A DNA stretch of 64,000 nt from Rhodocytophaga rosea (GTDB lineage Bacteria > Bacteroidota > Bacteroidia > Cytophagales > 172606-1). Positions 37,167-46,281 of the stretch are shown piece by piece. Each line of letters starts with the position of its first letter. Within the stretch, counting starts at the first letter, position 1. The translations under genes were made by a program, and so were the position numbers. The notes beneath the pieces are model-generated. The model was not told the origin of the DNA. It did no database searches and saw only the letters and a program-made list of their open reading frames with translations. The DNA is taken from assembly GCF_010119975.1 (NCBI RefSeq), contig NZ_CP048222.1, positions 2,994,501-3,058,500 of the forward strand, given 5' to 3'.

Positions 37167-38069
37167 ATGCAACCAACCTTACTAATAATGGCTGCTGGAA
37201 TGGGAAGCCGCTATGGAAGCCTTAAACAGTTAGACACTTTCGGTCCGGGAGGCGAAACTATTATTGATTATTCTCTATACGATGCCATTCGAGAAGGCTT
37301 TGGGAAGGTAGTATTTGTGATCCGGCAGGCACTACTGAAAGACTTTGAAGAAACCTATTTTCAGAAGTTATCCGGTAAGATACAGGTAAGCTATGTATTG
37401 CAGGAACTTGACCGCCTTCCGGAAGGCTATATGGTGCCAGCAGACCGGGTTAAACCCTGGGGAACGGCACATGCTGTATGGGTATCAGCTTCCAGCATAC
37501 AAGAGCCATTCGCTGTGATCAATGGCGATGATTTTTATGGCCGCCAATCGTTCCGGCTTATGGCAGAAGAATTAAGAAAGATGGAAGTACCGGGTCAATA
37601 CTGCATGATCGCTTATCCGCTGAACCATACTTTATCTGAACATGGATTCGTATCCAGAGGAATTTGCGAAATAGATGCACAAGGATATCTGAAAAGTGTA
37701 ACCGAACGAACTCAAATTGCTGCCAACGATAAAGGAATATTTTACAAAGACGCAGAAGGGCAACTCCTGCCGCTTTCAGGAAATGAAAATGTGTCGATGA
37801 ACTTGTATGGATTTACACCTGATATTTTTGGCCATCTGGAAACTCAGTTAAAGGATTTTCTCCGGAAAAATGCCAATAACCTGAAAGCAGAATTCTATCT
37901 ACCTGAAGCAGTAAATTTCCTGGTAAATACCGGAACGGCAAAAGTAAAAGTATGTATCAGCCCGGAAAAATGGTTTGGCGTTACCTATCCGGAAGACAAA
38001 CAAACCGTGAGGAGCCGGCTCAGAGAACTTATTGATACCGGAGTATACCCGGAAAAACTGTGGGTCTAA
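37167..38069 (+). CDS. Sugar nucleotidyltransferase-like protein
   Basis: The protein has 300 residues. It begins LLIMAAGMGSRYGSLKQLD, the NTP-binding loop of sugar-1-phosphate nucleotidyltransferases, and has AVINGDDFYG (metal-binding D) at about residue 115. The kinase at 38110 follows after 40 bases on the same strand. Together they could phosphorylate a hexose or amino sugar and activate it to an NDP sugar. This pathway is inference from the pairing. Confidence 0.85.
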   Translation: MQPTLLIMAAGMGSRYGSLKQLDTFGPGGETIIDYSLYDAIREGFGKVVFVIRQALLKDFEETYFQKLSGKIQVSYVLQELDRLPEGYMVPADRVKPWGTAHAVWVSASSIQEPFAVINGDDFYGRQSFRLMAEELRKMEVPGQYCMIAYPLNHTLSEHGFVSRGICEIDAQGYLKSVTERTQIAANDKGIFYKDAEGQLLPLSGNENVSMNLYGFTPDIFGHLETQLKDFLRKNANNLKAEFYLPEAVNFLVNTGTAKVKVCISPEKWFGVTYPEDKQTVRSRLRELIDTGVYPEKLWV

Positions 38070-38109
38070 TGCTTGTATTTTTCTCACGTATGCTCAGTAT
38101 ATTGCTTGC

Positions 38110-39225
38110 ATGAAAACACCTACCGGCAATTATAATTTACCTCAGATCATTCAGCAATTCCGGATCAGCGGAAGTATACAAACCGTTCTTCCGTATGGTT
38201 CTGGCCACATTCATGATACATTCCGTTTGCAAAATACTGATACTTTACAGCCAGATTATTTATTGCAACGCATCAATCACCAGGTTTTCCGGCAAGTACC
38301 TGAGCTAATGTCCAATATGGAACGGGTGATAGAGCATATCCGGCAAAAATTGCATGCTATACCAGGAGCAGATATTTCACGGCAGGTTCTCACGCTAGTG
38401 CCCATACACGATGGAAAAAACTATCTGGAACAGGATGGAAATTACTGGCGGGTATTCCTGTTTATCAAAAATGCCAGAAGTTACGACCAAGTACAAACTA
38501 CACAACAAGCCTATCAGGCAGGTAAAGCATTTGGCAAATTTCAGTCTTTTCTGGCCGACATGCCAGTAGGTTCGATGCACGAAACTATTCCTGATTTTCA
38601 CAATGTAAAACATCGCCTGAACCAGTTCCAGCAAGCCATTGATGAAAACCGGGCAAAGCGGCTCGATCAGGTACAGGAAGAAGTTGCATTTGTCAGGCAG
38701 AGAGCCGAAGAAATGAAAGAAATACTCCGATTAGGACAAGCTGGCAAAATTCCCTTACGTATTACTCATAATGATACCAAGTTCAATAATGTATTGCTGG
38801 ATGAAAACGACCAGGCGCTGTGTGTAATTGACCTGGATACCATTATGCCCGGATATGCAGCCTACGACTTTGGCGATTCCATCCGGACTATTGCCAGCAC
38901 CGCCGCAGAAGATGAAAAAGATCTCAGTAAAATTGAGTTTAACCTGCCTTTTTATAAAGCCTATGTAAAAGGATATCTGGAAGAAACGCATTTATTTCTG
39001 AATGAAGAAGAAATTAAATCACTGGCTTTTGGATGCAAGTTACTCACCTTTCTCATGGGCCTGCGCTTCCTGACCGATTATATAAATGGGGATGTGTATT
39101 ATAAAATCCATTTTCCGGAACATAATCTTCAACGTTCCAGGGCACAATTCAGGCTGCTCAGCCGGATGGAACTTAAATATACAGATATGCAAGACATTGT
39201 ACAGTCATTAATCAATGACCAGTAG
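38110..39225 (+). CDS. Aminoglycoside phosphotransferase/choline-kinase-fold kinase
   Basis: The protein has 371 residues from the ATG at 38110. The frame is open upstream but would overlap the preceding gene. It has the APH-type active site: catalytic ITHNDTKFNN and the metal-binding VIDLDTIMPGYAAYDFGDSI. It resembles N-acetylhexosamine 1-kinase (NahK) homologues, which salvage amino sugars, and its coupling to a nucleotidyltransferase supports this. It is otherwise a general small-molecule kinase. Its 3' end lies 38 bases from the broken exbD-like gene. Confidence 0.82.
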   Translation: MKTPTGNYNLPQIIQQFRISGSIQTVLPYGSGHIHDTFRLQNTDTLQPDYLLQRINHQVFRQVPELMSNMERVIEHIRQKLHAIPGADISRQVLTLVPIHDGKNYLEQDGNYWRVFLFIKNARSYDQVQTTQQAYQAGKAFGKFQSFLADMPVGSMHETIPDFHNVKHRLNQFQQAIDENRAKRLDQVQEEVAFVRQRAEEMKEILRLGQAGKIPLRITHNDTKFNNVLLDENDQALCVIDLDTIMPGYAAYDFGDSIRTIASTAAEDEKDLSKIEFNLPFYKAYVKGYLEETHLFLNEEEIKSLAFGCKLLTFLMGLRFLTDYINGDVYYKIHFPEHNLQRSRAQFRLLSRMELKYTDMQDIVQSLINDQ

Positions 39226-39351
39226 TCATTTGTAGTTATGAGATATGGCAGATAAAATTCAACTCAGTTTACTACATAGCAAATTCTACGAAATCCAGAT
39301 TCTCTTATCTGATCCCGGATTGAATAGACTACATCCATTTTGGTATAGCTA

Positions 39352-40453
39352 AGTAATTAAACACAATTAAGTATAATATTTTCATCTACTTCAAGTTTTT
39401 TAAAATCAAGTTTAAAGTAAGTACCCAATCCTGAAAAGATGGTATAAAGTGCCTCCTTAAGCGCTTCTACAGACAGATAGTCTTCGGCTTTGAGCCAATG
39501 ATATTTCACCTGCTTCCAAAATCGTTCGATCCTGTTAAGATGAGGACTATACTTAGGCAGCAAAAAGATGTATAATCCTTTCTGTTCCCATTCTTCTTTT
39601 TTGACTTCCCATAGGCCACATGTATGCCAGGAGGCGTTGTCTAAGACTATGACAGTAAACTTGGAAATAGATGTTGAGAAGGCCTCTACACATTCAATGA
39701 TAAAGTCAGCGTTTAGACTCCCACTTTTCTGATAAGTAAGCAACTCATTATTTGTACTTAACAAGCCAAATACATTTATCCTTGTACTTCTTTGGGATAA
39801 AATAGGGGCGTGTTCGCCTTTTTTGATCCATCCATAAGGTACACAAGGGGTAAGGCAAAACCCTGATTCGTCTCCAAAATATAAATCTATACTGCCTGTC
39901 TGTGCCAAATAAAGCAAAGCATGTAATCGCTTGACTTTCTGCTCATATGCTTCTTTGTTTTGCAATGGCTTTATCCATTTACGGAAACGTTTCCATCGGT
40001 AGTCAATTTTTTTAAAAACCGCTTCAAGGTCATCTCACTCATAGCCGTGCCTAATTTAGCTTCTATCTCTCGCTTAGCTAATTTAAGTTGTTGTTTTTCT
40101 TTCTCTATGCTATTTTCCACTACTTCAACATGGGTAGCATTACTGGTAGTAAGGATGGGTTTTCTGCCTTTCCCTTTTTGGTTCTTTAACCCTACCACAC
40201 CTGTTTTCTCAAAGCGATCAAACCACTTATAAATACTTAACTGACTTACTTGAAAAATGCTTGCTAACTTCTGTACTTGATAGCCTTGATTGGATAACAG
40301 TATACATTGGCAACGGTTACGTTCCTGATAACTTTTACTATCTTTATGAATCTTCTCTAAGTCTTGTTTTTGCTTGTCTGTAATCTTCTTGATATAACGC
40401 ATAAGCAAAGATACAATTTGCCAAAATCTTATACTTAATTGTGTACTCTTACT
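39352..40453 (-). mobile_element. IS630-family insertion sequence, copy 2 (1102 bp)
   Basis: It has the same length, ends and encoded proteins as the copy at 17376, in the opposite orientation. TA flanks both sides (39350-39351, 40454-40455). It inserted inside the exbD-like gene. Confidence 0.93.
39357..40402 (-). CDS. IS630 transposase, made by -1 frameshift
   Basis: This copy is identical in its predicted proteins to the one at 17427. OrfA (40402-39971) and OrfB (ending 39357) are joined by a -1 slip at the T7 run on the plus strand (40007-40013). The same DDE residues (GDESGF, LDNASWH, NRIERFW) are intact, so both copies could be active and mutually mobilising. Confidence 0.88.
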
Positions 40454-41043
40454 TATCAATCTTCAAGTATGCTATTTTTTTTACTGGCGGACAACGAAAT
40501 TGATAATCTGAAAGATATTGGGGTATTTGTTCAATGGGAATCAAAACATCACCTACCTGTATCTGAGGTTTGGTAAAGGGAAAACATACGATAGGGTCTA
40601 AAGGCCTTCCTACGTAAATCCAGGGATAGTCGTACGTTTTGATCTCCTCATGTGTTAATGTAATGGTAGAAGCAGTTGAATCTGGCAATTCTATTTTTAC
40701 AAGTTGAGCCCTATCCCTTAAAGTAGCAAAAGAAATAATGAAGAAGAATACTAATAAAAACAGGATATAAGAATATGGAACTCCTGAATAGGTATATTGC
40801 AAAGAAGCCCGAGACTTAGAAAAAATTGGTTTCATAGGTATAATTTTTACTTATGATGCATAGAATATCTGCTTTCCATAAGTCTATATCTTAAGCTGCT
40901 ATTCAGGCAGAAACAGATAAGCCCACATACCCATTAACAAATAGCTGATATTGTTTATCAGTCAACCTCCACCCTTGTTTATCCGTACATACCTGAATAT
41001 AATACCAGCGTTGAGACTGGAACCATTTTAAACCTGAGCCACT

Positions 41044-41565
41044 ATGAATATTATAAATTTAACACCTTCCAGTAAGATGATTTCCGGAAAGGTAACCGAT
41101 AAATTAGGCGAACCTTATGGACATATTACTGACCTGCTGGTAGACCCGGCCAATGGCAAAATAGCCATGGCAGTGCTTTCCTATGGTGGAGTATTAGGCA
41201 TGGGAAATACTTCCCGGCTCATTCCCTGGGAAGCTTTGCAGATGAACCCCAATACCTTTGATTTTCAGATCAGCATTGATAAAAAAATCCTCGAAGATGC
41301 GCCTGCTGCCGACGCCAGCGATGTAACGGATTATAAAAAATTAACAGATATTTTCCAGTATTACGGTGTACCTGCGTACTGGGAGAAAAATCTAAATTTT
41401 GATACAACAGACGCGGTTTACAAAGAAGCCAAAGTAAACGACCATCAGCAATATGAAGGTTCTTCACAGATCAGCGACCCCAGACGCACACCTGAAAGCA
41501 ATAACCGCTTTGTAGAAGACGTTGATACAGATAAACTGGAAGGACGGCCTTCTTCCCAGTCTTAA
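41044..41565 (+). CDS. PRC-barrel domain protein
   Basis: The protein has 173 residues. The PRC-barrel (about 9-80) shows KMISGKVTDKLGEPYGHITD, then GKIAMAVLSYGG and TSRLIPWEAL. The C-terminal 90 residues are acidic and unrecognised. Such proteins occur in stress responses and photosynthesis or RNA processing. Here a stress role is only a guess. It ends in a good terminator and stands alone. Confidence 0.88.
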   Translation: MNIINLTPSSKMISGKVTDKLGEPYGHITDLLVDPANGKIAMAVLSYGGVLGMGNTSRLIPWEALQMNPNTFDFQISIDKKILEDAPAADASDVTDYKKLTDIFQYYGVPAYWEKNLNFDTTDAVYKEAKVNDHQQYEGSSQISDPRRTPESNNRFVEDVDTDKLEGRPSSQS

Positions 41566-41593
41566 AGATAATTGTTTGCGATTGTTTACATTG

Positions 41594-41624
41594 AAAATCC
41601 TGTATAGTACATACAGGATTTTTT
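41594..41624 (+). terminator. Rho-independent terminator after the PRC-barrel gene
   Basis: AAAATCCTGTA pairs with TACAGGATTTT around TAGTACA and runs into T6. Confidence 0.8.
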
Positions 41625-41745
41625 ATTGACTATTGTCTACAGATCTACCTAAAAACTTTTATTCCTGGCTAATTTCTGTTTTTAACCATTGTTAAATCTG
41701 CAATAAATCTTTTCATTTGCTGGCACATTCATATACTAAACACGT

Positions 41746-42186
41746 ATGCCAAACCAGGTTTTAGCATTCTTACAATCACAACTCCATCAGCCTTTGCATA
41801 AAAGCCCTTCTCCCTTAGCCAGATGGCTACAGGGTATACTAAGAGAGGCTGAAGAAGGGCAACTAGCCATAGAATTTACAGTACGCGAAGAGATGACTAA
41901 CCCGATGGGCATTTTGCATGGGGGCGCTATAGCTGCTATTATTGACGATGCCATCGGAACCACTACATTTAGCCTGGGACAGGAAAATTTTTACACGTCT
42001 GTAAACTTAGTGATTGATTTTCTGGCAAGTGCCCGGCAGGGTGAGGTAATAATAGCAAAGACCAGAATCATCCGGGCCGGAAAAACAATGGTAAATGCGG
42101 AATGTGAAGTACGAAATGCGAATGGAAAGCTACTGGCCAGAGGTACTTCCAATCTGCTTTACACCCAGACGAAAGTAAGTCAATAA
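41746..42186 (+). CDS. PaaI-family hotdog thioesterase
   Basis: The protein has 146 residues. It has the hotdog fold signature MGILHGGAIAAIIDDAIG (helix with the catalytic Asp/Gly region) and strands ending LARGTSNLLYT. The family hydrolyses acyl-CoA or aryl-CoA thioesters. It stands between the PRC-barrel gene and the convergent glycosyltransferase. The substrate is unknown. Confidence 0.88.
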   Translation: MPNQVLAFLQSQLHQPLHKSPSPLARWLQGILREAEEGQLAIEFTVREEMTNPMGILHGGAIAAIIDDAIGTTTFSLGQENFYTSVNLVIDFLASARQGEVIIAKTRIIRAGKTMVNAECEVRNANGKLLARGTSNLLYTQTKVSQ

Positions 42187-42236
42187 TTATAGGAAATACA
42201 TCGATATACTTTTGATCTATGGCTACTGACCGGATT

Positions 42237-42938
42237 TTAAACCTTTTGCTGGCGGATCAACTTTCTGTAGAGATTAACTAATTTTTTTTGATCCACCCCA
42301 AGTTTGTAAAGGAAGTAGATCAGGAAAAATATGCCTTGCAGTTTATAAATACCATTCTCCAGATATTTTCTGGCAGAAGTAGTGATGGCTCCCGGCAATA
42401 CAATAAAACGGCCTAACTTTTTTATTCTTGCAATAATTTCCTGGTCTTCCATAATAACCAGACTTTCATCGAAACCACCAGCTTTTACAAATATTTCCTT
42501 CTGCACAAATAAACTCTGATCGCCGAAACGGATGGCATTCATATTAAATCTGGTAAACCACGCATTAGCCCTCAAAAACCAGTGTGCATAATCGAAAGCC
42601 AGCTGGTAACAACCACTCCCGTAGCCATCTTTAACTGCCTTGATAATTTCTTCATAGAAGCCAGCTGGCGGAAACGAATCAGCATGCAAAAAGTACAATA
42701 TCTCTCCGGAAGCCACCAAAGCCCCTGCATTCATCTGCGCTGCCCTGCCTTTTCTGATCGAACGGATCACTTTGGCGCCAGCCTGCTCAGCAATAGTAAA
42801 GGTATCATCCGTACTGTTTCCATCAGAAACAATGATCTCACACTCCGGGTAGTCCTTGATACAATCTGCTAAATAAAAAATCAATTTTTCAATCGTTCCT
42901 GATTCATTAAAAACCGGAATAATGATGCTCATTTTCAT
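42237..42938 (-). CDS. Family 2 glycosyltransferase (selenodomain-associated type)
   Basis: The protein has 233 residues. Residue 3 (MSIIIPVFNE) is an alternative start. The GT2 nucleotide-binding motif SIIIPVFNE, then EIIVSDGNSTDDT, RKGRAAQMNAGA and FLHADS (DxD-like) mark the family 'transferase 2, rSAM/selenodomain-associated'. The C-terminal part has a membrane-like helix (FFLIYFLYKLGV). It is encoded alone and probably works on a lipid or arsenosugar-type acceptor. Confidence 0.87.
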   Translation of the reverse strand: MKMSIIIPVFNESGTIEKLIFYLADCIKDYPECEIIVSDGNSTDDTFTIAEQAGAKVIRSIRKGRAAQMNAGALVASGEILYFLHADSFPPAGFYEEIIKAVKDGYGSGCYQLAFDYAHWFLRANAWFTRFNMNAIRFGDQSLFVQKEIFVKAGGFDESLVIMEDQEIIARIKKLGRFIVLPGAITTSARKYLENGIYKLQGIFFLIYFLYKLGVDQKKLVNLYRKLIRQQKV

Positions 42939-43099
42939 AGACTGGCCTGCAAAAATTCTCTGTTGATCAACATATGTATTTCCTGGCTTTTATTTCAGCC
43001 ACTTACCCGTTTTATTTTCCGGCTACCCTTTCCCCATTGACAAGAAGCATACTTTTTAACAACTTACAGGTTCGTTCACCTTTTTATATTCCTGTTTAT

Positions 43100-44209
43100 A
43101 TGCGTTATTATCGCCGGATTGCTGCTATAAAAGTGCTATGTCTTCTACTGGTTTGTCTGCTTGTAGGTTCCTGCCGGGGGCAGCAAATGAGCTTTGAAGA
43201 ATATGAGCCGAAATCTTCCCTGGTTGTTCCGGAACATCCGGTTACCAGGGCTAAGTATCCGTTTATTGATATACACAATCACCAGAACGGCGAAATGGCA
43301 AAGGAAGACCTGGATAAGCTGGTAAAAGAAATGGATGGTATTAATCTGCGGACGATGGTTAATCTAAGCGGTGGCCAGGGTGAAAAGTTTCAGAAGGGTC
43401 TTCAGAACATGAAAGGAAATTATCCGCAGCGCTTTATCCTGTTTGCTAATATAGATTTTACCACAATAGATGACCCGGAATTTGGCCGGAAAGCAGCCGA
43501 ACAACTCGAAAAAGACGTAAAGAATGGCGCACAAGGACTAAAAATTTTCAAAAGCTTAGGCTTAACAGTGAAATATAAAAATGGCAACCGCATGCCAGTA
43601 GATGATCCTCGCCTGGATGCTATCTGGCAGAAGTGCGCTGAACTCAACATTCCGGTGCTTATCCATTCCGGCGAACCTAAGCAATTTTTCGATCCCATTG
43701 ATAAGAACAACGAACGCTGGCTGGAACTGAAACAGTTTCCTACCAGGGCAAGACCACCTAAACAATATCCTTCGTGGGAACAGGTGATGTCGGAACAGCA
43801 CCGTATGTTTGCCAAACATCCGAAAACTATTTTTATCAATGCCCATTTAGGCTGGCTGGGTGGCAATCTGGAAGAACTGGGGAAACTAATGGATCAGTTG
43901 CCTAATATGTACACTGAGATTGGTGCAGTGCTGGCTGAACTAGGCAGACAACCCAAATTTGCCCGCCAGTGGATGATCAAATACCAGGACAGAGTATTGT
44001 TTGGAAAAGATGCCTGGAATGCGGCTGAATATCATGTGTATTTCCGGGTACTCGAAACCGGCGATGAATATTTTGATTATTACCGCAAACGGCATGCTTT
44101 CTGGAAAATGTACGGACTGGAACTGCCCGATGAAGTACTGAAGAAAATCTATTACAAAAATGCCCTCCGCATTGTTCCAGGTATAGATGCCAGTGGTTTT
44201 ACGTCGTAG
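43100..44209 (+). CDS. Lipoprotein amidohydrolase (metal-dependent TIM-barrel)
   Basis: The protein has 369 residues from the ATG at 43100. The frame starting at 42974 overlaps the neighbour's upstream region and lacks sense. The signal ends in LLVGSC, a lipobox, so it is membrane-anchored in the periplasm. The amidohydrolase-2 domain shows YPFIDIHNHQNG (HxH), IPVLIHSGEP (H), INAHLGWLGG (H) and LFGKDAW (D). The family hydrolyses or decarboxylates small cyclic substrates. The actual substrate is unknown. Confidence 0.85.
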   Translation: MRYYRRIAAIKVLCLLLVCLLVGSCRGQQMSFEEYEPKSSLVVPEHPVTRAKYPFIDIHNHQNGEMAKEDLDKLVKEMDGINLRTMVNLSGGQGEKFQKGLQNMKGNYPQRFILFANIDFTTIDDPEFGRKAAEQLEKDVKNGAQGLKIFKSLGLTVKYKNGNRMPVDDPRLDAIWQKCAELNIPVLIHSGEPKQFFDPIDKNNERWLELKQFPTRARPPKQYPSWEQVMSEQHRMFAKHPKTIFINAHLGWLGGNLEELGKLMDQLPNMYTEIGAVLAELGRQPKFARQWMIKYQDRVLFGKDAWNAAEYHVYFRVLETGDEYFDYYRKRHAFWKMYGLELPDEVLKKIYYKNALRIVPGIDASGFTS

Positions 44210-44266
44210 TGGGCATTGGTCGGTTGTCATTTAGCTCTTAATGAAACCCGACCAATGAATATAAAA

Positions 44267-44869
44267 CTATTCTTGCATCGTTCTGAAAGTCAGGTTTACT
44301 CTGGGTGTAGTTATTTTTTTTGTCGGTGGCAAGCGGTGTAGCCAGTATGTTTGCGTCGTTCCTTTCATCACCAGCAAACTCCCATGTTCCAGCACGAGCG
44401 AAACGGTTTCTTTGGTCTGTTTGTGCTTGAATGAGAATTTGCGTTCTGCACCGAGTGTGAGAGAGGCAATTGCAGAATCTTTTCCTAATGACTTTTCATC
44501 ATCGCTATGCCAGGCCATTCCTTCCTGTCCGTCGTGGTATAGATTCAGCAAACAGGAATTATATGTAGTGCCGCTTGATTGTTCTACCATTGCTTTTAAT
44601 TCAAGCAATTCTTTCGTCCAGGGCAAGGCTTGCTTGGTCGTGTTGGAATAGGTGTATTCATACGTTTTATCTCCATACCAGGCAGCTTTCCGTTTGGTAA
44701 TCAAGTGCCTGCCAAAAATTACGGCCTCGTCATTTTTCCAGGCAATAGTCGACAGCATCTTTTCTAAGTAAAAATTTGCATCAGTAGGTTCCAGTATTTT
44801 CCCATAATAATTGACGATACCATCTGCCGGTAATAAGTTAATTGTAGGTTCAAAGGTGAGTATTTCCAT
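44267..44869 (-). CDS. alkB: AlkB-type 2-oxoglutarate dioxygenase
   Basis: The protein has 200 residues. AlkB removes 1-methyladenine and 3-methylcytosine from DNA by oxidative demethylation. Iron ligands H121, D123 (WHSDDE) and H178 (WLHRLPP), and 2-oxoglutarate-binding R190 and R196 (TPRVNLTFR), are all present. Its start overlaps the end of the Ada-type zinc protein gene by 20 bases, so the two are translationally coupled in one operon with the Ada-MGMT gene at 45161. Confidence 0.93.
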   Translation of the reverse strand: MEILTFEPTINLLPADGIVNYYGKILEPTDANFYLEKMLSTIAWKNDEAVIFGRHLITKRKAAWYGDKTYEYTYSNTTKQALPWTKELLELKAMVEQSSGTTYNSCLLNLYHDGQEGMAWHSDDEKSLGKDSAIASLTLGAERKFSFKHKQTKETVSLVLEHGSLLVMKGTTQTYWLHRLPPTKKITTPRVNLTFRTMQE

Positions 44870-45107
44870 GTGTTTGTTTCCAGAGTTGATATGCTTGTTT
44901 CATACAATGTCCGCAAGGACGGAACTGGTGCTGTAAGGCTTCTTTTTCAGAAGTAAAAAACACCCGGTTTTCCCGCTTCATTTGTTTGCTGGAAGAACAA
45001 CTTAGCGTTCCATAAATTTTCAGTTTGCTGTTTCCACCCAGACAAATTTGTCCTTGTTTGAGTAATAGCCGCAAGTCAGCATCTTCGATTTCACTGTGCC
45101 GGATCAT
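44850..45107 (-). CDS. Stand-alone Ada metal-binding domain protein
   Basis: The protein has 85 residues. It matches the N-terminal zinc domain of Ada: IYGTLSCSSSKQMKRENRVF, FTSEKEALQHQFRPCGHCMKQ. In Ada this domain takes methyl groups from DNA phosphotriesters. Here the CxxC pair and one upstream Cys remain, and the first usual Cys is missing (IYGT). It is separated from the transferase gene instead of fused, and overlaps alkB by 20 bases. It may bind methylated DNA or zinc as an operon partner. Confidence 0.82.
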   Translation of the reverse strand: MIRHSEIEDADLRLLLKQGQICLGGNSKLKIYGTLSCSSSKQMKRENRVFFTSEKEALQHQFRPCGHCMKQAYQLWKQTHGNTHL

Positions 45108-45160
45108 TTGTCTGAGCTTAGATTGATTAAAGCAAAGGGGTCATTTAAATAAAGACAGGT

Positions 45161-46009
45161 TTACAAGACTGTTTCTAACCTGGCGGCTTCCCATCCAATA
45201 ATAGCTGCTTTTCTGGTGCTGCCCCACATATATCCACCCATCGTACCACCCGATTGAATCACCCGGTGACAAGGAATTAGAAAGGCAACCGGATTACTTC
45301 CAATAGCGCTTCCAATCGCCCTGGAGGCTTTGGGACTTTTTATATTATTGGCAATCTGGCCATACGTTGACAGTCCTCCCATCGGGATCTTCAACAATGC
45401 TTCCCATACTTTTAATTGAAATTCTGTCCCTTTCAAATGCAGTTTTACCTGATCGAGTTTTGTCCAGTCGTGGGTAAAAAAGTAGAGAGCATTTTGCTGG
45501 ACCAGGTCCGTCATTTGTTTGAAAGTGGCTTTGGGAAAACGCTGTTTTAAATCTGCAAGTGCATAAGTTTCTTCATCGGCAAAAGCCATGTAGCAAATAC
45601 CTTTGGGTGTAGAACCTACCAGAATAGTGCCGAATGGACTTTCTGCAAAACTATAGTGAATCGTAAGATTTTCACCGCCGTTTTTATACTCGCCGGGTGT
45701 CATTCCTTCAATATTGATAAACAGATCATGCAGCCGCCCAGTACCAGAGAGCCCTGTTTCGTAGGCAGCATCTGCTAAACTTACCTGCTTGTCCTTTAAT
45801 ACCTGCTTGGCATGTTCTACGCTGATGTACTGCAGAAATTTCTTCGGGCTCACGCCTGCCCAGTCGGTGAACAAGCGCTGAAAATGATATGGACTGATAT
45901 TTACTTTTTCTGCTACTTCATCCAGGTTAGGTTGTTGCTTAAAATTCAGCCGGATGTACTCTATGGCTTCTGCAATGCGGTTATAATTAATATAGGCTTG
46001 TGCGTTCAT
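45161..46009 (-). CDS. AraC-type HTH / O6-methylguanine-DNA methyltransferase
   Basis: The protein has 282 residues. Residues about 5-105 form an AraC/XylS domain (NLDEVAEKVNISPYHFQRLF). Residues 115-280 form the alkyltransferase, with acceptor C247 in IPCHRVI and the usual GGYMWGSTRKA end. It is the Ada form without the N-terminal phosphotriester domain, which is encoded separately at 44850. It probably repairs O6-methylguanine and may regulate this operon. A good -7 box precedes it. Confidence 0.93.
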   Translation of the reverse strand: MNAQAYINYNRIAEAIEYIRLNFKQQPNLDEVAEKVNISPYHFQRLFTDWAGVSPKKFLQYISVEHAKQVLKDKQVSLADAAYETGLSGTGRLHDLFINIEGMTPGEYKNGGENLTIHYSFAESPFGTILVGSTPKGICYMAFADEETYALADLKQRFPKATFKQMTDLVQQNALYFFTHDWTKLDQVKLHLKGTEFQLKVWEALLKIPMGGLSTYGQIANNIKSPKASRAIGSAIGSNPVAFLIPCHRVIQSGGTMGGYMWGSTRKAAIIGWEAARLETVL

Positions 46010-46029
46010 TGGAGTAAAAATTTATGATA

Positions 46030-46037
46030 CAAATGTA
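46030..46037 (-). promoter_or_regulatory. Promoter of the ada-alkB operon
   Basis: On the minus strand TACATTTG fits TAnnTTTG, with TTTT 19 bases further upstream as a partial -33 box. It lies about 20 bases before the start codon at 46009. Confidence 0.5.
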
Positions 46038-46281
46038 CCCGGCATCCGGTCTGTTTAAAACCCGGAACTTGCTCACTTGGATTTGAGTGGTCAGGTTAAC
46101 ACACTACGTTTATTATCTGGCAAGCAGAAACTCTTGAGTACGTTTGCTGAAGATCGCTATTTGTACAAAAATGCAGAAAGTCATAATTTTTCTGTTTTTA
46201 ATTAAATAATTAGAAAATCTGGAAAAGGTTTAATACATTTCCTCACGGTCAATTTTATACTAACATCAAATTACAGGCATT

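Larger units (their letters stand above)
39264..40835 (-). pseudogene. ExbD/TolR-like gene split by IS630
   Basis: The 5' part encodes 127 residues: basic start, one membrane helix (SYILFLLVFFFIISFATL) and a periplasmic region ending AYLKID. The 3' part beyond the IS (39349 down to the stop at 39264) encodes SYTKMDVVYSIRDQIRESGF and RRICYVVN. Removing the IS and one TA joins GAT to AGC in frame, giving 155 residues and restoring LKIDSYTKMDVVYSIRDQIR, the conserved ExbD/TolR C-terminal motif. ExbD works with ExbB/TonB to energise outer-membrane uptake. No exbB is adjacent. The gene is broken. Confidence 0.78.

Noticed and set aside
39960-40232. Plus-strand ORF opposite the second transposase
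   Set aside because: A shadow, also present opposite copy 1 at 17597-17869.
17376-40453. The two inverted IS630 copies forming a 23-kb composite transposon
   Set aside because: Each copy has its own TA duplication and each interrupts a different gene that rejoins locally, so they are independent insertions.
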